From: Skeletonema tropicum
Taxonomy: Eukaryota; Bacillariophyta; Thalassiosirophyceae; Thalassiosirales; Thalassiosiraceae
Reading direction: 5' to 3'
Assembly (NCBI GenBank): GCA_037178625.1
Contig: CM074134.1
Coordinates: 248,001 to 312,000 of the forward strand
DNA: 64,000 bases
Below the pieces are notes generated by a model. It was not told the DNA's origin. It worked only from the letters and a program-made list of their open reading frames with translations, and did not search any database. Below, piece after piece: positions 34,401-45,699 of the stretch. The number at the start of each line of letters is the position of its first letter. The first letter of the stretch is position 1. Both the position numbers and the translations under genes were made by a program.

Positions 34401-34884
34401 TATGAGTTACATGTTCTTTAGAGCGTCATCATTCAAGCAAGAAGATCTGTCTCGCTGGGATACTTCAGCTGTAGCTACTATGAAAGCCATGTTCTATAAA
34501 TCATCATCGTTTAATGGCGACATCTCGTCTTGGGACACGGCTGCAGTGACTGATATGAGTTTCATGTTCAATAGAGCATCATCCTTTAACGGTGACATCT
34601 CATTTTGGAACACGGCTGCAGTGACTGATATGAGTTACATGTTCTGGGGAGCTTCATCTTTCAACCAAAAAGGCTTGTCGAATTGGGATATTTCATCTGC
34701 AACAACCATGTTTTCCATGTTTTATGAAGCAACTTCATTCAACCAGAATTTATGTGCATGGAAGGATAACTTTCCTTACAGCGGAGCAACTGACATCTTT
34801 GTGGATTCGGGATGCACTTTTGCAGACATTCCGCGCAGTGAACAGGGAGGGCCATTTTGTGCTTCCTCTTGCACTGATAGTTGA
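31422..34884 (+). CDS. BspA-like (DUF285) membrane-anchored surface protein, one frameshift
   Basis: Starts at ATG 31422 (MEKMDHNNGSDIEEG). The first frame runs to TAA at 33402-33404; the second continues to TGA at 34884. The protein sequence of the second resumes exactly where the first fails, near 33372 (GATCCTATCTGGG), as if one base had been inserted. Total span 3463 = 3 x 1154 + 1. Layout: about 520 hydrophilic residues with 22-residue repeats; a transmembrane helix after a basic stop (WWKQRRIKFLLTIFCVLITAF, about 521-545); a Ser/Pro linker; then at least eleven BspA/DUF285 units of the form MFxxASSFNxDxSSWDTSAVTDMSxMF; and Cys motifs (SGC...GPFC...C) closing each of two blocks. Inside-out topology with extracellular leucine-rich-like repeats suggests adhesion or recognition. 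The frameshift may be real or an assembly error. Confidence 0.88.
31806..32267 (+). repeat. In-frame 66-bp tandem repeat (22 aa), seven copies
   Basis: DRFEDRLKRKLSDGN starts at 31806 and recurs every 66 bases at 31872, 31938, 32004, 32070, 32136 and 32202. Degenerate single copies lie before (about 31629) and after (about 32358). Units differ by a few synonymous changes. Alternating acidic and basic residues suggest a charged helical or coiled segment on the cytoplasmic side. Confidence 0.95.
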
Positions 34885-35235
34885 GGGTAGAGTGTCAACA
34901 TGTGAAGAGGTGTAATTTATGCGCATCTGCCGCCCAAGGATGCGGTGACAGTTCTCATGGTACTCATATTATCTGGTGCGATTTCTTTGAGACGTCTCAA
35001 TCATCCATCCATGCACACTGCTAGCTCTTTCGCTTCGCGGGTGCAGATTTCTATCGAAGGGGCGTCTGGAGGTGCCCGGCCAAGGGAAAGAACTCAAATT
35101 AACCTCCTTAAGGCACAGGGTGCCAAGAAGGGAAAAGAAGGGATCGGAAGTGTAAAAGTTATCACAAGGTCTAGAGACAATGGGAAGAAGGCGTCCAGGG
35201 TTGCTTTTCTGGAAGAAAACTTAATCTAAACACTT

Positions 35236-35236
<1 letters not shown>
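34885..35236. other. Short interval between BspA-like gene and LINE tail
   Basis: Contains a 94-codon + ORF (34945-35229), Lys/Arg/Gly-rich at its end, with no recognisable domain. Otherwise 3' flank of the BspA-like gene. Confidence 0.35.
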
Positions 35237-35269
<33 letters not shown>

Positions 35270-38090
35270 AAATAAGTGATTAGTTTAGGATGGTATTCAG
35301 GAGCTGTTTACTGGGCAAGCTGGATCTGAACTTGCCCATTTTAGGTAATAAGAGGAGTGCAGTCTAGGTATCTCTAGTTCAGTGGCAAGTCCGCACTCCT
35401 CTTGTCACCTGTGCTAGGTGATGGTATGTTCCTCCTCCCTCCTACTCTCAACTGCCTCTCGACAGGTGAGAGTGAGAGTCCTCACTCAACCTCTGCCACC
35501 GCAGGGGTGGGGGAGAGGGGATTACTCCCCACTCCAGGTGTGCCAGTTGGACATCCCCGGCCCATTCTCAATGAGTGGCCGGATGCGGTGGTGCCTGTCC
35601 CTACTCCCTCTGAGCAGGAGGGAGTTTGCCCGGACTAGGGCAAGGGACATGCGTACCCGCACATAGAATATCATCTGGCTACGCTGACGCTCCCACTTTT
35701 CAGCTAAGTGTGTACCCAGTTGACGCATCGCATTCAAGGCCTCTCTACCTGGCATTCCATCAGCCGTGAAGCAGAGGGGGGTGAAGTCCCGACGTCGTTC
35801 AAGACAAGCTGCCTTGTACTTGCGGATTTTCTCCCTCTCTTGTTGCCTCAAGACAGCCGAAGGCGCCTTGTTGCGGTAGGAGCGGCAGTCCGCGTCGGTG
35901 ATGCGAGTGTCAAAGACAGTTCGACGCTGTCTCTTCCAGAAGTGGGAGACCATCACATCTCCACGCTCTTCCGTTGTTGTCACTGGGGTCGACCCATCAG
36001 TTGCGTTGTGTTGTTGCGTGGTATTTTCAGCCTCTGCTGCGGCAGCAGCCTCTGCCTCTGCAGCAGTGCGTTGAGTACTAGTGTAGATAAAGGGTTCGTA
36101 CTCAACGTCACCGGGAGTAAAGGCTTGCTTGCACAAGGAGCCAAATTCTCTCGTAACATCATTGTGGCGGCAATGGACGAGACCGCCCACCTTGCATTGG
36201 AGAGCATGTTCCACCGTCATTTTTGCACCACATCCATCGCATAGGTCTGACAAATCCATCGGCTTCAGGTTGTACCGGAGACGTACGTTGTCTCGAAACT
36301 CTTCAGCCGATAGGATCGTGCCATTGAGGCGGTTTGGGACAGCCGTCAGCCAACATCCAGTCTCACAGATCCGTTCCAACCTCCTCTTATCACCTGGTTT
36401 CTCTCTCCCCCACTGGGTGAGATGGTACTCAGCATCAAGCTTCTTCGCTTCCTGCGATCCAATTTTAGCCATCATAGCTGAGTACTGGTGGGTTTTCGGG
36501 CACAGTTCCCGACGATTGACCAGCGTTTCAACCAGGTGTTCCACCGCTTGTCGCGACGTTTTGAAGCAATCCTCAGATTGTTCCACAGGGAACCGGATTG
36601 CTAAGCCTGCATGTTTCACACTAAGGGAAAGCAGGTGTCGCAACTCTCCAGATAATTCCGAAGGGGAGATGCCAAAGAGAGGTGGGATAAATTTCTCTCT
36701 AATGGCAACCTCAATCGGAGCAAGAAGGGGCCCCACGTTTGGCACAATGCGCGATAAGTATGTCCATTCATTCTGAAGAGACAGTACAAAACCTGCATAG
36801 GCTGCCTGGGGTTGTGTGTAGGCACATTTGCCAAGGACTTCCACGCAATATACCCACTGTTCCACTTTCTTCTTGACCCACTCCTCCTTCTCAGCTGCAT
36901 CACCATACACTCCACCAAGGTATCGGTGGTGGCGTCCATAATTCAGTTCCGAGATGCCAGCCGCTTCAAAGGCTGCTCGTGCAGCATCCTCATCTTGCGG
37001 CATACAAATGTAGTGGGATTTATCTGGTTCGGGATAGTATCCAACATAGGGCCCCCTTTCTTTGAGAAGCTGAAGCATAGTAGCGTTATCGAGTGCAGTA
37101 CCGACACCGCCGAGATCATCAGCATACCAAGGTTGGAGAGCTCCAGGGACTTTTTCCCTTAACCATTCCGCTAGTGGCATCAGGGCGATGCCATAGCACA
37201 CCATAGACAGGCAGCACCCCTGCGTGATGCCCTCCTTGCACGCAATGACAGTAGGGTCTTCTCCCATTTCATTCCGCATAAAGCAAAGGCTATGGTGTCG
37301 ATAGCGGTTGAAAGCTATCTTTGCGAGTGGGGGGCATCGATGGTATACCTCCCACAACATGTTGTATCGATTGAGTTCATTGAAAGCATTGCGAGCATCC
37401 ACTAGGAGGAGGCCATAGCCACTCTCTGGGATGTAGTGCGAGTTTTCCGTGTCAGGTTGGATGGGATATTCAGGGAAGGGTGGGGGTGTTGGGTCAGAGC
37501 TCGCCTCCTCAGTTGAGGCATCCGCCGGTGGCTCTTCATTCTGACTTGAACTCTCCATCTCACTATCATCTGACCCATCTCCATCACCTCCGTCGTCTCC
37601 ATCTCTGATCTCCGTCTCCGGCTTATTCGCCGCTCTTCGCATGTTCAGCCACCCACCCAATTCTGGAAATACTTCCAGAATGGCATGAGTTGAACCTTCA
37701 ATGCCCGCCTGAAGTCCAGCACAGAGTTGGACGTTGTTGCAGGCGTCCCGCGCTCGCTCTTTGCACTGATCAAGGATTGTTCCAGAGATCAGCCGCATCC
37801 AGATTTCACCACAGCCCAAAGGGCGGACTCCGGGCTCCTTATCCACTGCAAGCAGACGCACGTGGTTGAGGGCTCGGATTTTGGCATAATCCGGTTGTGC
37901 GCATCCAAGCCATGTAGCCCACTCCGCCATTTCAACTCGTAGAGCATCAGAAGCTGCTCCGTGTCGGGTGAGCCACGCTTTTAGCATTATACCATCCACT
38001 CCAGAAGGGCCTGCAGCCCCATGAAGTTTGCTAGAGCGACTCTCAATGTGATCCGAATCGACATAAACAAAAGCAACTACATCCTCTTCC
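35237..38090 (-). mobile_element. LINE-like non-LTR retroelement, 5'-truncated, with poly(A) tail
   Basis: Read on the minus strand: an RT ORF to 35522, a ~257-nt 3' region, and a pure run of 28 A (T at 35237-35264 on +). The 5' side ends where the tandem array begins (about 38086-38090), and the reading frame there has no ATG, so the 5' end is truncated. A truncated 5' end plus a poly(A) tail is the signature of target-primed reverse transcription. No clear target duplication was seen. Confidence 0.8.
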
Positions 38091-38107
38091 TCTTCATTTT
38101 CCACCAA
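35522..38107 (-). CDS. Non-LTR reverse transcriptase with C-terminal restriction-like endonuclease
   Basis: This open frame of about 861 codons has no ATG at its upstream end. RT motifs in order: AAGPSGVDGIMLKAW; LLLVDARNAFNELNR (first catalytic Asp); EGITQGCCLSM; PWYADDLGGVGT (YADD box); YLGGVYGD. A Cys/His cluster follows (LCDGCGAKMTVEHALQCKVG...HCRHND). The C-terminal part (ERGDVMV...TVFDTRITDADCRSY...QQEREKIRKYK) has the spacing of a PD-(D/E)XK restriction-like endonuclease, as in R2/CRE-type elements. I recognise close relatives of this RT-endonuclease pair from diatoms. The frame is intact, but the N-terminal DNA-binding part is missing. An acidic Ser/Pro-rich insert lies between the first RT blocks. 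Confidence 0.85.
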   Translation of the reverse strand: MVENEEEEDVVAFVYVDSDHIESRSSKLHGAAGPSGVDGIMLKAWLTRHGAASDALRVEMAEWATWLGCAQPDYAKIRALNHVRLLAVDKEPGVRPLGCGEIWMRLISGTILDQCKERARDACNNVQLCAGLQAGIEGSTHAILEVFPELGGWLNMRRAANKPETEIRDGDDGGDGDGSDDSEMESSSQNEEPPADASTEEASSDPTPPPFPEYPIQPDTENSHYIPESGYGLLLVDARNAFNELNRYNMLWEVYHRCPPLAKIAFNRYRHHSLCFMRNEMGEDPTVIACKEGITQGCCLSMVCYGIALMPLAEWLREKVPGALQPWYADDLGGVGTALDNATMLQLLKERGPYVGYYPEPDKSHYICMPQDEDAARAAFEAAGISELNYGRHHRYLGGVYGDAAEKEEWVKKKVEQWVYCVEVLGKCAYTQPQAAYAGFVLSLQNEWTYLSRIVPNVGPLLAPIEVAIREKFIPPLFGISPSELSGELRHLLSLSVKHAGLAIRFPVEQSEDCFKTSRQAVEHLVETLVNRRELCPKTHQYSAMMAKIGSQEAKKLDAEYHLTQWGREKPGDKRRLERICETGCWLTAVPNRLNGTILSAEEFRDNVRLRYNLKPMDLSDLCDGCGAKMTVEHALQCKVGGLVHCRHNDVTREFGSLCKQAFTPGDVEYEPFIYTSTQRTAAEAEAAAAAEAENTTQQHNATDGSTPVTTTEERGDVMVSHFWKRQRRTVFDTRITDADCRSYRNKAPSAVLRQQEREKIRKYKAACLERRRDFTPLCFTADGMPGREALNAMRQLGTHLAEKWERQRSQMIFYVRVRMSLALVRANSLLLRGSRDRHHRIRPLIENGPGMSNWHTWSGE

Positions 38108-38796
38108 AATATGCTACATTTCAACCAGTCCAATAATGTCGTAGCCGCAATGAAATAGAGATATCTACACCAACCACGTTGATTGTTATATTATAGTCAT
38201 CACCTCACAGACTTTTGGCACCCTCTCATTTCATTTTCTGTCAGATATATGCATTCTCCTTTTTGATGTATTTTGTGGAAATTATCAATTTTCAACTACT
38301 GTATTCACCATGCCACTACATGCGCCATAGAACGCCCCGACACACTCTAGAGGGGATCGATCGCCGCTTAATAGAATATAGATGGCGTCTGCAAACCAGT
38401 TCAGTGGCAGAGCAGCTCCAACTATTCATCTGAAGACCATATTGGAAGTGCATCATCACACCGATGTCAAAGCGCAATTTTCCGGCACCTCTACTTTGGT
38501 GTCATAATAAGTAGCGATGGCGTGGATCGATGTCCACCTGAGGACACCACTTCATAGAAAGGCTATTGGAGAGGGAGTTGCTGCAGTTGGGCTGTCTAAT
38601 TTTATGTGTAGCTAGTGTTGTTGATGTCGGCACGTACGGGGTCGAGGTGCGCCATGGTGATCGCTGGTGATTTTTTTCATTATCCCCTGGGCATCTTCTG
38701 GTTAAACTTCAGAAAATCAGGATACCTGGTTTACATCCCGGTACTTACGGGTGCGGTCAGGATACCCGGTACGATACTTACATCCCGGTACATTAC

Positions 38797-38990
38797 AGTC
38801 GAGTAGCACGAACAGAACCCCCGGGGGGTACAGAAATTTTGGCTAGGCTGAAGTTCGATTGAGGGTACAAGTCAAAAATCACCATGACATCCACCAGACT
38901 GTCGGTGAGGGGATACAAAACTTTACACTAGGCTGAGATTTGGAGGGGGGTGCAAGTAAAGTTAGGGGGTACTGCTCGTGCTACTCGACT
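38797..38990. repeat. Short inverted-repeat element inside segment A (four copies)
   Basis: AGTCGAGTAGCACGAACAG at 38797 pairs with CTGCTCGTGCTACTCGACT ending at 38990, followed inward by CCCCC/GGGGG. Between the arms is a diverged direct repeat (GGTACAGAAATTTTGGCTAGGCTGA / GGATACAAAACTTTACACTAGGCTGA type). Copies recur at 43121-43314, 47445-47638 and 51762-51955. Resembles a small foldback element. Confidence 0.75.
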
Positions 38991-39909
38991 TTTTTGTATA
39001 TTTTTTGTCCCCTTTGCTTTGTAGAGAGTACTAATATACTGCAGCCTACCTACCATACTACTAGTTAAAGTTCATAGCTTGCTACCCGCTACCTTAAAGT
39101 GTGTAGCGACGTGGATACGAGCCACATCCTCTTCAATGGTCCATTATAGTTGGCAGCGATAGTAGAGAAGCCAACCTACTCGACTCATGCAAACTGCACG
39201 TGTAGCCGCGATTACACTACATAGCGTATGCGACCTGATGAGGATGAGGGTCAAATTTCGTAGCTTGCTCGTATTACTCCACCTTCGTGTATCTAACACT
39301 GTCAATATGTTCAACAACCGACTCTAATGGACAATGAAAGCTGTCATTCATAAATTAGAATGTGTTTGCAGATGTGTACTGCATTGCATTTTCTCGATGC
39401 TACAGACTTGTAGGTTATCCGAGAGGTGCTGTACATCGTAACTTATGTCGTAATGAGCATGAGCAGCTTCTAGTGGCCCATTATGATCGATTATAATATA
39501 ATCGCAGTAAAACATTGCTGCTAATGCAAACTGGACAAGTACCTACGATGATGGCGGTAGGCGGTATATATGATTAAGTGCATTTGGGAATAGCCGAGAA
39601 GGAAAGGATTGATTTCATAGCATTATCAAGTCGAGGTGATAGATGATATCCATCCGGACAGACGAAAATTTTGGTGTTTCGAGCTCAATACTGAGGACAA
39701 AATTGATGGAGACCCATTACACCAGCAAAACCAAAATTGGCACACCTAATACGCAAGGAGAGCGACCACTACATAGTTTCTTCATAGTTATCACTCGTAA
39801 TACATTACCTAAAGGAATACCGGATGTTGTGATTTCGACCTCCTCCTTTGACTGTGGAGAACTAACAAATTTCGACGTATAAAATTATTAATCTGAAAAC
39901 TTCGCACAC

Positions 39910-41375
39910 TTATTCAACGGGTGGTAACAAGACTCCATCAATCACATGAATAATACCATTGTTTGCTTCAAGATCTGCCTGAATTACCCTCGAGTCATTG
40001 AAAGAAATTCCAGAATCGGACACAACAGCCTCAATATCTACCCCAGAGAGAGTTGTCACAAACCCGCTTGATACCATCGAACTGTCGATTTCGCCCTCAA
40101 TGACGTGAAGCAAGAGAATATTTCTGAGAATCTCAACATTTTCTGGAAGAAGCAATTGGTTGACGATGCCGTCGGGAAGTAATGCAAACGCATCATCAGT
40201 GGGAGCTGAATATATTGTTTGTGTACAAATACAAAGATTATCACATAATATGTAAGTAATGCACGAGACAGGACGCAAATTGAGGTGGCAATGTATTGGT
40301 GTAATGTTCAAACGATCTTACCCAAAACAGTGAATGGACCTTCACCAGAAAGAGTATCGACCAAATCAGCAGCGTGAACCAATTCTACAAGAGTACTGAA
40401 AACGCCAGCCTCGACAGCTATATCGACAATGGTCTTACTGACTTCAGTCGGCTTCATCGTCGGTGGGTCAATGGGACAAGGACACCACTGTATACCCCAG
40501 CTAGAAGAGCGACTATTCCAATAATTACTTGACGCATCCCATCTGTTGTACGAGGAAGTGCTGGTACTCCAGCCATTAGCTGTTTCGCCCCACCATCCAT
40601 TACTCCACCAAGCATCATTATTCGAGTAGCCACTAGACGACGACCAACGTCCACTGCCTTCTCTCCGTTTACTTTTACCACCTTTTCCACCTCTCCTTCG
40701 CCATGATGATGATCGACTGTCATGAAACAACTTTCGTCCACCCCACCACTTGGTTGTCCCCTGCCAAGAAGTTGGGCAAGGACATAGCTTACCACTACTC
40801 CAGTTGTTGTTGTTGTTGTTGTACCTAGCAGCTTGTCCACTAGCACTAGGCTTGAGGCTTGCCTGCTTTTTGCCAGCTTTATTACCACGATGTTGGTGAC
40901 GCTTCCTTTTGCCTCGCTGTTTCTTCAGTACAAGCTGCTCCTGCTTTTGTTTTTGTTTTTGCTGTTGTCTTTTTAGTACAAGTTGCTGCTCTTGCGTCTG
41001 CTGTTCATCATTAGCTGCTGCTGTCTCTTGTGGATGTTGAGGCTGGTCATCTCCCTTGAGCACACGAGGTAGCAGTAGCCGCGGTTGCTCATCTGATGAT
41101 GCCTCCACCTCACCTTTGAGAGAGGATCGTTTTGGCTGAAGTTTGAATCTTGAAAACTTTACAGCTGCAGTAGAATTTGCCAACACTCGATTATTGGATG
41201 ATGAAACGACAGTCTCTTCCAAGAGACTTTGTTGTGGAATTGACGGTGGTGACTCCACAGTTGCATCTGCCGCGAATGATGTGGAGATGGAAGATAATGC
41301 GGTGAGGCAACAGAATAGCCACACTGCACTGCAGAGCAGTGCGTTTCTATGATTGGTGGTGAGGCGGTCTCTCAT
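39910..41375 (-). CDS. Secreted Lys/Trp-rich protein with C-terminal FAS1 domain, array copy 1
   Basis: Model: exon 1 41375-40322, exon 2 40205-39910; 116-bp intron GTAAGA...TTCAG; 449 residues. The junction rebuilds the fasciclin motif [20 protein letters not shown] 41375 is preferred over the upstream in-frame ATG 41441 because it is followed directly by a signal peptide ([27 protein letters not shown]). Then come a Gln/Lys-rich stretch (about 125-170, with KRKRHQHR), a Trp/Ser/Gly/Asn/Arg-rich stretch (about 195-295) bounded by two CPCP motifs, and one FAS1 domain (about 311-449) with LHVIEG. FAS1 domains mediate adhesion in walls and matrices. The Lys-rich and Trp/Ser-rich parts suggest a cell-wall or silica-matrix role, which is inference. 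Confidence 0.85.
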
Positions 41376-41884
41376 CTTCACTTCCACGGTTGTACAATTT
41401 GAGCTTGTTGTTTGTATTCGGCCTTCATGCAATGTGAACAATTAGAGGAGCCAGGCAGGGCGGGCCAGATGGAGAAAGTATTGGTCTTGATGAACTGAAT
41501 AGAGCGAGATCATGGACTCTATGTACTTATGATAGAGGGCCTCTATCATGGCCATTATTGGCTCATTTGTCTTGGCTTCCATATATAGATGAACGGAAAC
41601 GATGTGACAACCGAAATCAAACTTAACCAGAAGATGCCCACACCCCGGATCCACCCCGGGTGGCGTCTTTACCACGTAACTATGTCAATAATAGGTCGAT
41701 TCTTTTGGTTCAAAGACCAACAACCTTCCATTTAGTTAGTTTAGAACGCCTCTGCAACGTGACATGGTGGTATTCCGACCATTCTCCAAGATATTGGGGG
41801 TACTAATTCAGTAGCACTGGCATCGTCGGCCCGGGGTGCTCGGCCATCACGCATCACACACTAACAAAAAACATCTCCTCCATG

Positions 41885-42986
41885 ACGAATCCGACGGCAA
41901 ACCATGCTACTATTGGGCAAACATTCCCAAAATCAACATAAACAACATCGTGCCTGACCCCATTTTTTATGTAGATTCCGATTCTGTAAGCGGTGGCGGC
42001 CGAATCGGTGTCGTTGTGATGGTATACGGCTCTAAGCTCTAACCGCCAGAGACACAAAATCTGCACATGCCGGGCAACATCATGACATACTCATATTTAA
42101 TAGATTTCGGTTATTTAATAGCCATGGTGCATTGCAGACACCTTCTGAATACTATGATGATTGATTATTATTATCAGTTTTATTGATTACATACAAATTA
42201 GACGTAATAATTGAGTAGTAGGTCAAATCATCCGCTGTTGCTTTGATCCCATCGGGTAGGAATGGTGCTGTTAGGAGTCATATGATACCCTGAAACCACT
42301 GTATAATGCTCGCAACAGATGGCTATTGGTGTTGTGTGGTGAAAAGGCCCCCAACTTGCAGGATGAATACACTTAATATCACTTCAAATACTCGTGTATG
42401 TGATTGCATTCGGCTCTTCATTTTCCACCAAAATATGCTACATTTCAACCAGTCCAATAATGTCGTAGCCGCAATGAAATAGAGATATCTACACCAACCA
42501 CGTTGATTGTTATATTATAGTCATCACCTCACAGACTTTTGGCACCCTCTCATTTCATTTTCTGTCAGATATATGCATTCTCCTTTTTGATGTATTTTGT
42601 GGAAATTATCAATTTTCAACTACTGTATTCACCATGCCACTACATGCGCCATAGAACGCCCCGACACACTCTAGAGGGGATCGATCGCCGCTTAATAGAA
42701 TATAGATGGCGTCTGCAAACCAGTTCAGTGGCAGAGCAGCTCCAACTATTCATCTGAAGACCATATTGGAAGTGCATCATCACACCGATGTCAAAGCGCA
42801 ATTTTCCGGCACCTCTACTTTGGTGTCATAATAAGTAGCGATGGCGTGGATCGATGTCCACCTGAGGACACCACTTCATAGAAAGGCTATTGGAGAGGGA
42901 GTTGCTGCAGTTGGGCTGTCTAATTTTATGTGTAGCTAGTGTTGTTGATGTCGGCACGTACGGGGTCGAGGTGCGCCATGGTGATC
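41885..42986 (+). repeat. Dispersed repeat R, array copies
   Basis: R spans the B-A unit junctions: 41885-42986, about 46209-47310 and about 50533-51627. Only its right half is present at 38090-38662. The diverged copy at 19110-20356 runs continuously through the point that is the unit boundary here, so R was intact before the array's left edge was formed. No coding capacity seen. Confidence 0.8.
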
Positions 42987-44233
42987 GCTGGTGATTTTTT
43001 TCATTATCCCCTGGGCATCTTCTGGTTAAACTTCAGAAAATCAGGATACCTGGTTTACATCCCGGTACTTACGGGTGCGGTCAGGATACCCGGTACGATA
43101 CTTACATCCCGGTACATTACAGTCGAGTAGCACGAACAGAACCCCCGGGGGGTACAGAAATTTTGGCTAGGCTGAAGTTCGATTGAGGGTACAAGTCAAA
43201 AATCACCATGACATCCACCAGACTGTCGGTGAGGGGATACAAAACTTTACACTAGGCTGAGATTTGGAGGGGGGTGCAAGTAAAGTTAGGGGGTACTGCT
43301 CGTGCTACTCGACTTTTTTGTATATTTTTTGTCCCCTTTGCTTTGTAGAGAGTACTAATATACTGCAGCCTACCTACCATACTACTAGTTAAAGTTCATA
43401 GCTTGCTACCCGCTACCTTAAAGTGTGTAGCGACGTGGATACGAGCCACATCCTCTTCAATGGTCCATTATAGTTGGCAGCGATAGTAGAGAAGCCAACC
43501 TACTCGACTCATGCAAACTGCACGTGTAGCCGCGATTACACTACATAGCGTATGCGACCTGATGAGGATGAGGGTCAAATTTCGTAGCTTGCTCGTATTA
43601 CTCCACCTTCGTGTATCTAACACTGTCAATATGTTCAACAACCGACTCTAATGGACAATGAAAGCTGTCATTCATAAATTAGAATGTGTTTGCAGATGTG
43701 TACTGCATTGCATTTTCTCGATGCTACAGACTTGTAGGTTATCCGAGAGGTGCTGTACATCGTAACTTATGTCGTAATGAGCATGAGCAGCTTCTAGTGG
43801 CCCATTATGATCGATTATAATATAATCGCAGTAAAACATTGCTGCTAATGCAAACTGGACAAGTACCTACGATGATGGCGGTAGGCGGTATATATGATTA
43901 AGTGCATTTGGGAATAGCCGAGAAGGAAAGGATTGATTTCATAGCATTATCAAGTCGAGGTGATAGATGATATCCATCCGGACAGACGAAAATTTTGGTG
44001 TTTCGAGCTCAATACTGAGGACAAAATTGATGGAGACCCATTACACCAGCAAAACCAAAATTGGCACACCTAATACGCAAGGAGAGCGACCACTACATAG
44101 TTTCTTCATAGTTATCACTCGTAATACATTACCTAAAGGAATACCGGATGTTGTGATTTCGACCTCCTCCTTTGACTGTGGAGAACTAACAAATTTCGAC
44201 GTATAAAATTATTAATCTGAAAACTTCGCACAC

Positions 44234-45699
44234 TTATTCAACGGGTGGTAACAAGACTCCATCAATCACATGAATAATACCATTGTTTGCTTCAAGATCT
44301 GCCTGAATTACCCTCGAGTCATTGAAAGAAATTCCAGAATCGGACACAACAGCCTCAATATCTACCCCAGAGAGAGTTGTCACAAACCCGCTTGATACCA
44401 TCGAACTGTCGATTTCGCCCTCAATGACGTGAAGCAAGAGAATATTTCTGAGAATCTCAACATTTTCTGGAAGAAGCAATTGGTTGACGATGCCGTCGGG
44501 AAGTAATGCAAACGCATCATCAGTGGGAGCTGAATATATTGTTTGTGTACAAATACAAAGATTATCACATAATATGTAAGTAATGCACGAGACAGGACGC
44601 AAATTGAGGTGGCAATGTATTGGTGTAATGTTCAAACGATCTTACCCAAAACAGTGAATGGACCTTCACCAGAAAGAGTATCGACCAAATCAGCAGCGTG
44701 AACCAATTCTACAAGAGTACTGAAAACGCCAGCCTCGACAGCTATATCGACAATGGTCTTACTGACTTCAGTCGGCTTCATCGTCGGTGGGTCAATGGGA
44801 CAAGGACACCACTGTATACCCCAGCTAGAAGAGCGACTATTCCAATAATTACTTGACGCATCCCATCTGTTGTACGAGGAAGTGCTGGTACTCCAGCCAT
44901 TAGCTGTTTCGCCCCACCATCCATTACTCCACCAAGCATCATTATTCGAGTAGCCACTAGACGACGACCAACGTCCACTGCCTTCTCTCCGTTTACTTTT
45001 ACCACCTTTTCCACCTCTCCTTCGCCATGATGATGATCGACTGTCATGAAACAACTTTCGTCCACCCCACCACTTGGTTGTCCCCTGCCAAGAAGTTGGG
45101 CAAGGACATAGCTTACCACTACTCCAGTTGTTGTTGTTGTTGTTGTACCTAGCAGCTTGTCCACTAGCACTAGGCTTGAGGCTTGCCTGCTTTTTGCCAG
45201 CTTTATTACCACGATGTTGGTGACGCTTCCTTTTGCCTCGCTGTTTCTTCAGTACAAGCTGCTCCTGCTTTTGTTTTTGTTTTTGCTGTTGTCTTTTTAG
45301 TACAAGTTGCTGCTCTTGCGTCTGCTGTTCATCATTAGCTGCTGCTGTCTCTTGTGGATGTTGAGGCTGGTCATCTCCCTTGAGCACACGAGGTAGCAGT
45401 AGCCGCGGTTGCTCATCTGATGATGCCTCCACCTCACCTTTGAGAGAGGATCGTTTTGGCTGAAGTTTGAATCTTGAAAACTTTACAGCTGCAGTAGAAT
45501 TTGCCAACACTCGATTATTGGATGATGAAACGACAGTCTCTTCCAAGAGACTTTGTTGTGGAATTGACGGTGGTGACTCCACAGTTGCATCTGCCGCGAA
45601 TGATGTGGAGATGGAAGATAATGCGGTGAGGCAACAGAATAGCCACACTGCACTGCAGAGCAGTGCGTTTCTATGATTGGTGGTGAGGCGGTCTCTCAT
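44234..45699 (-). CDS. Secreted Lys/Trp-rich FAS1 protein, array copy 2
   Basis: Exons 45699-44646 and 44529-44234; translation identical to copy 1, including the intron and signal peptide. No base difference was found in the coding region. Its upstream region (to about 46.4 kb) and 3' region are also identical to copy 1, so regulation should be the same and reads or proteins cannot distinguish them. Confidence 0.85.

Noticed and set aside
39643..39882. 79-codon + ORF repeated in every array unit
   Set aside because: It lies in the 3' flank of the FAS1 gene and is repeated only because the unit is. Composition is not protein-like and no start context or domain is seen.
40454..40888. 144-codon minus ORF inside the Lys/Trp-rich FAS1 gene
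   Set aside because: It is an alternative frame of exon 1, open because of the low-complexity Trp/Ser/Gly coding sequence.
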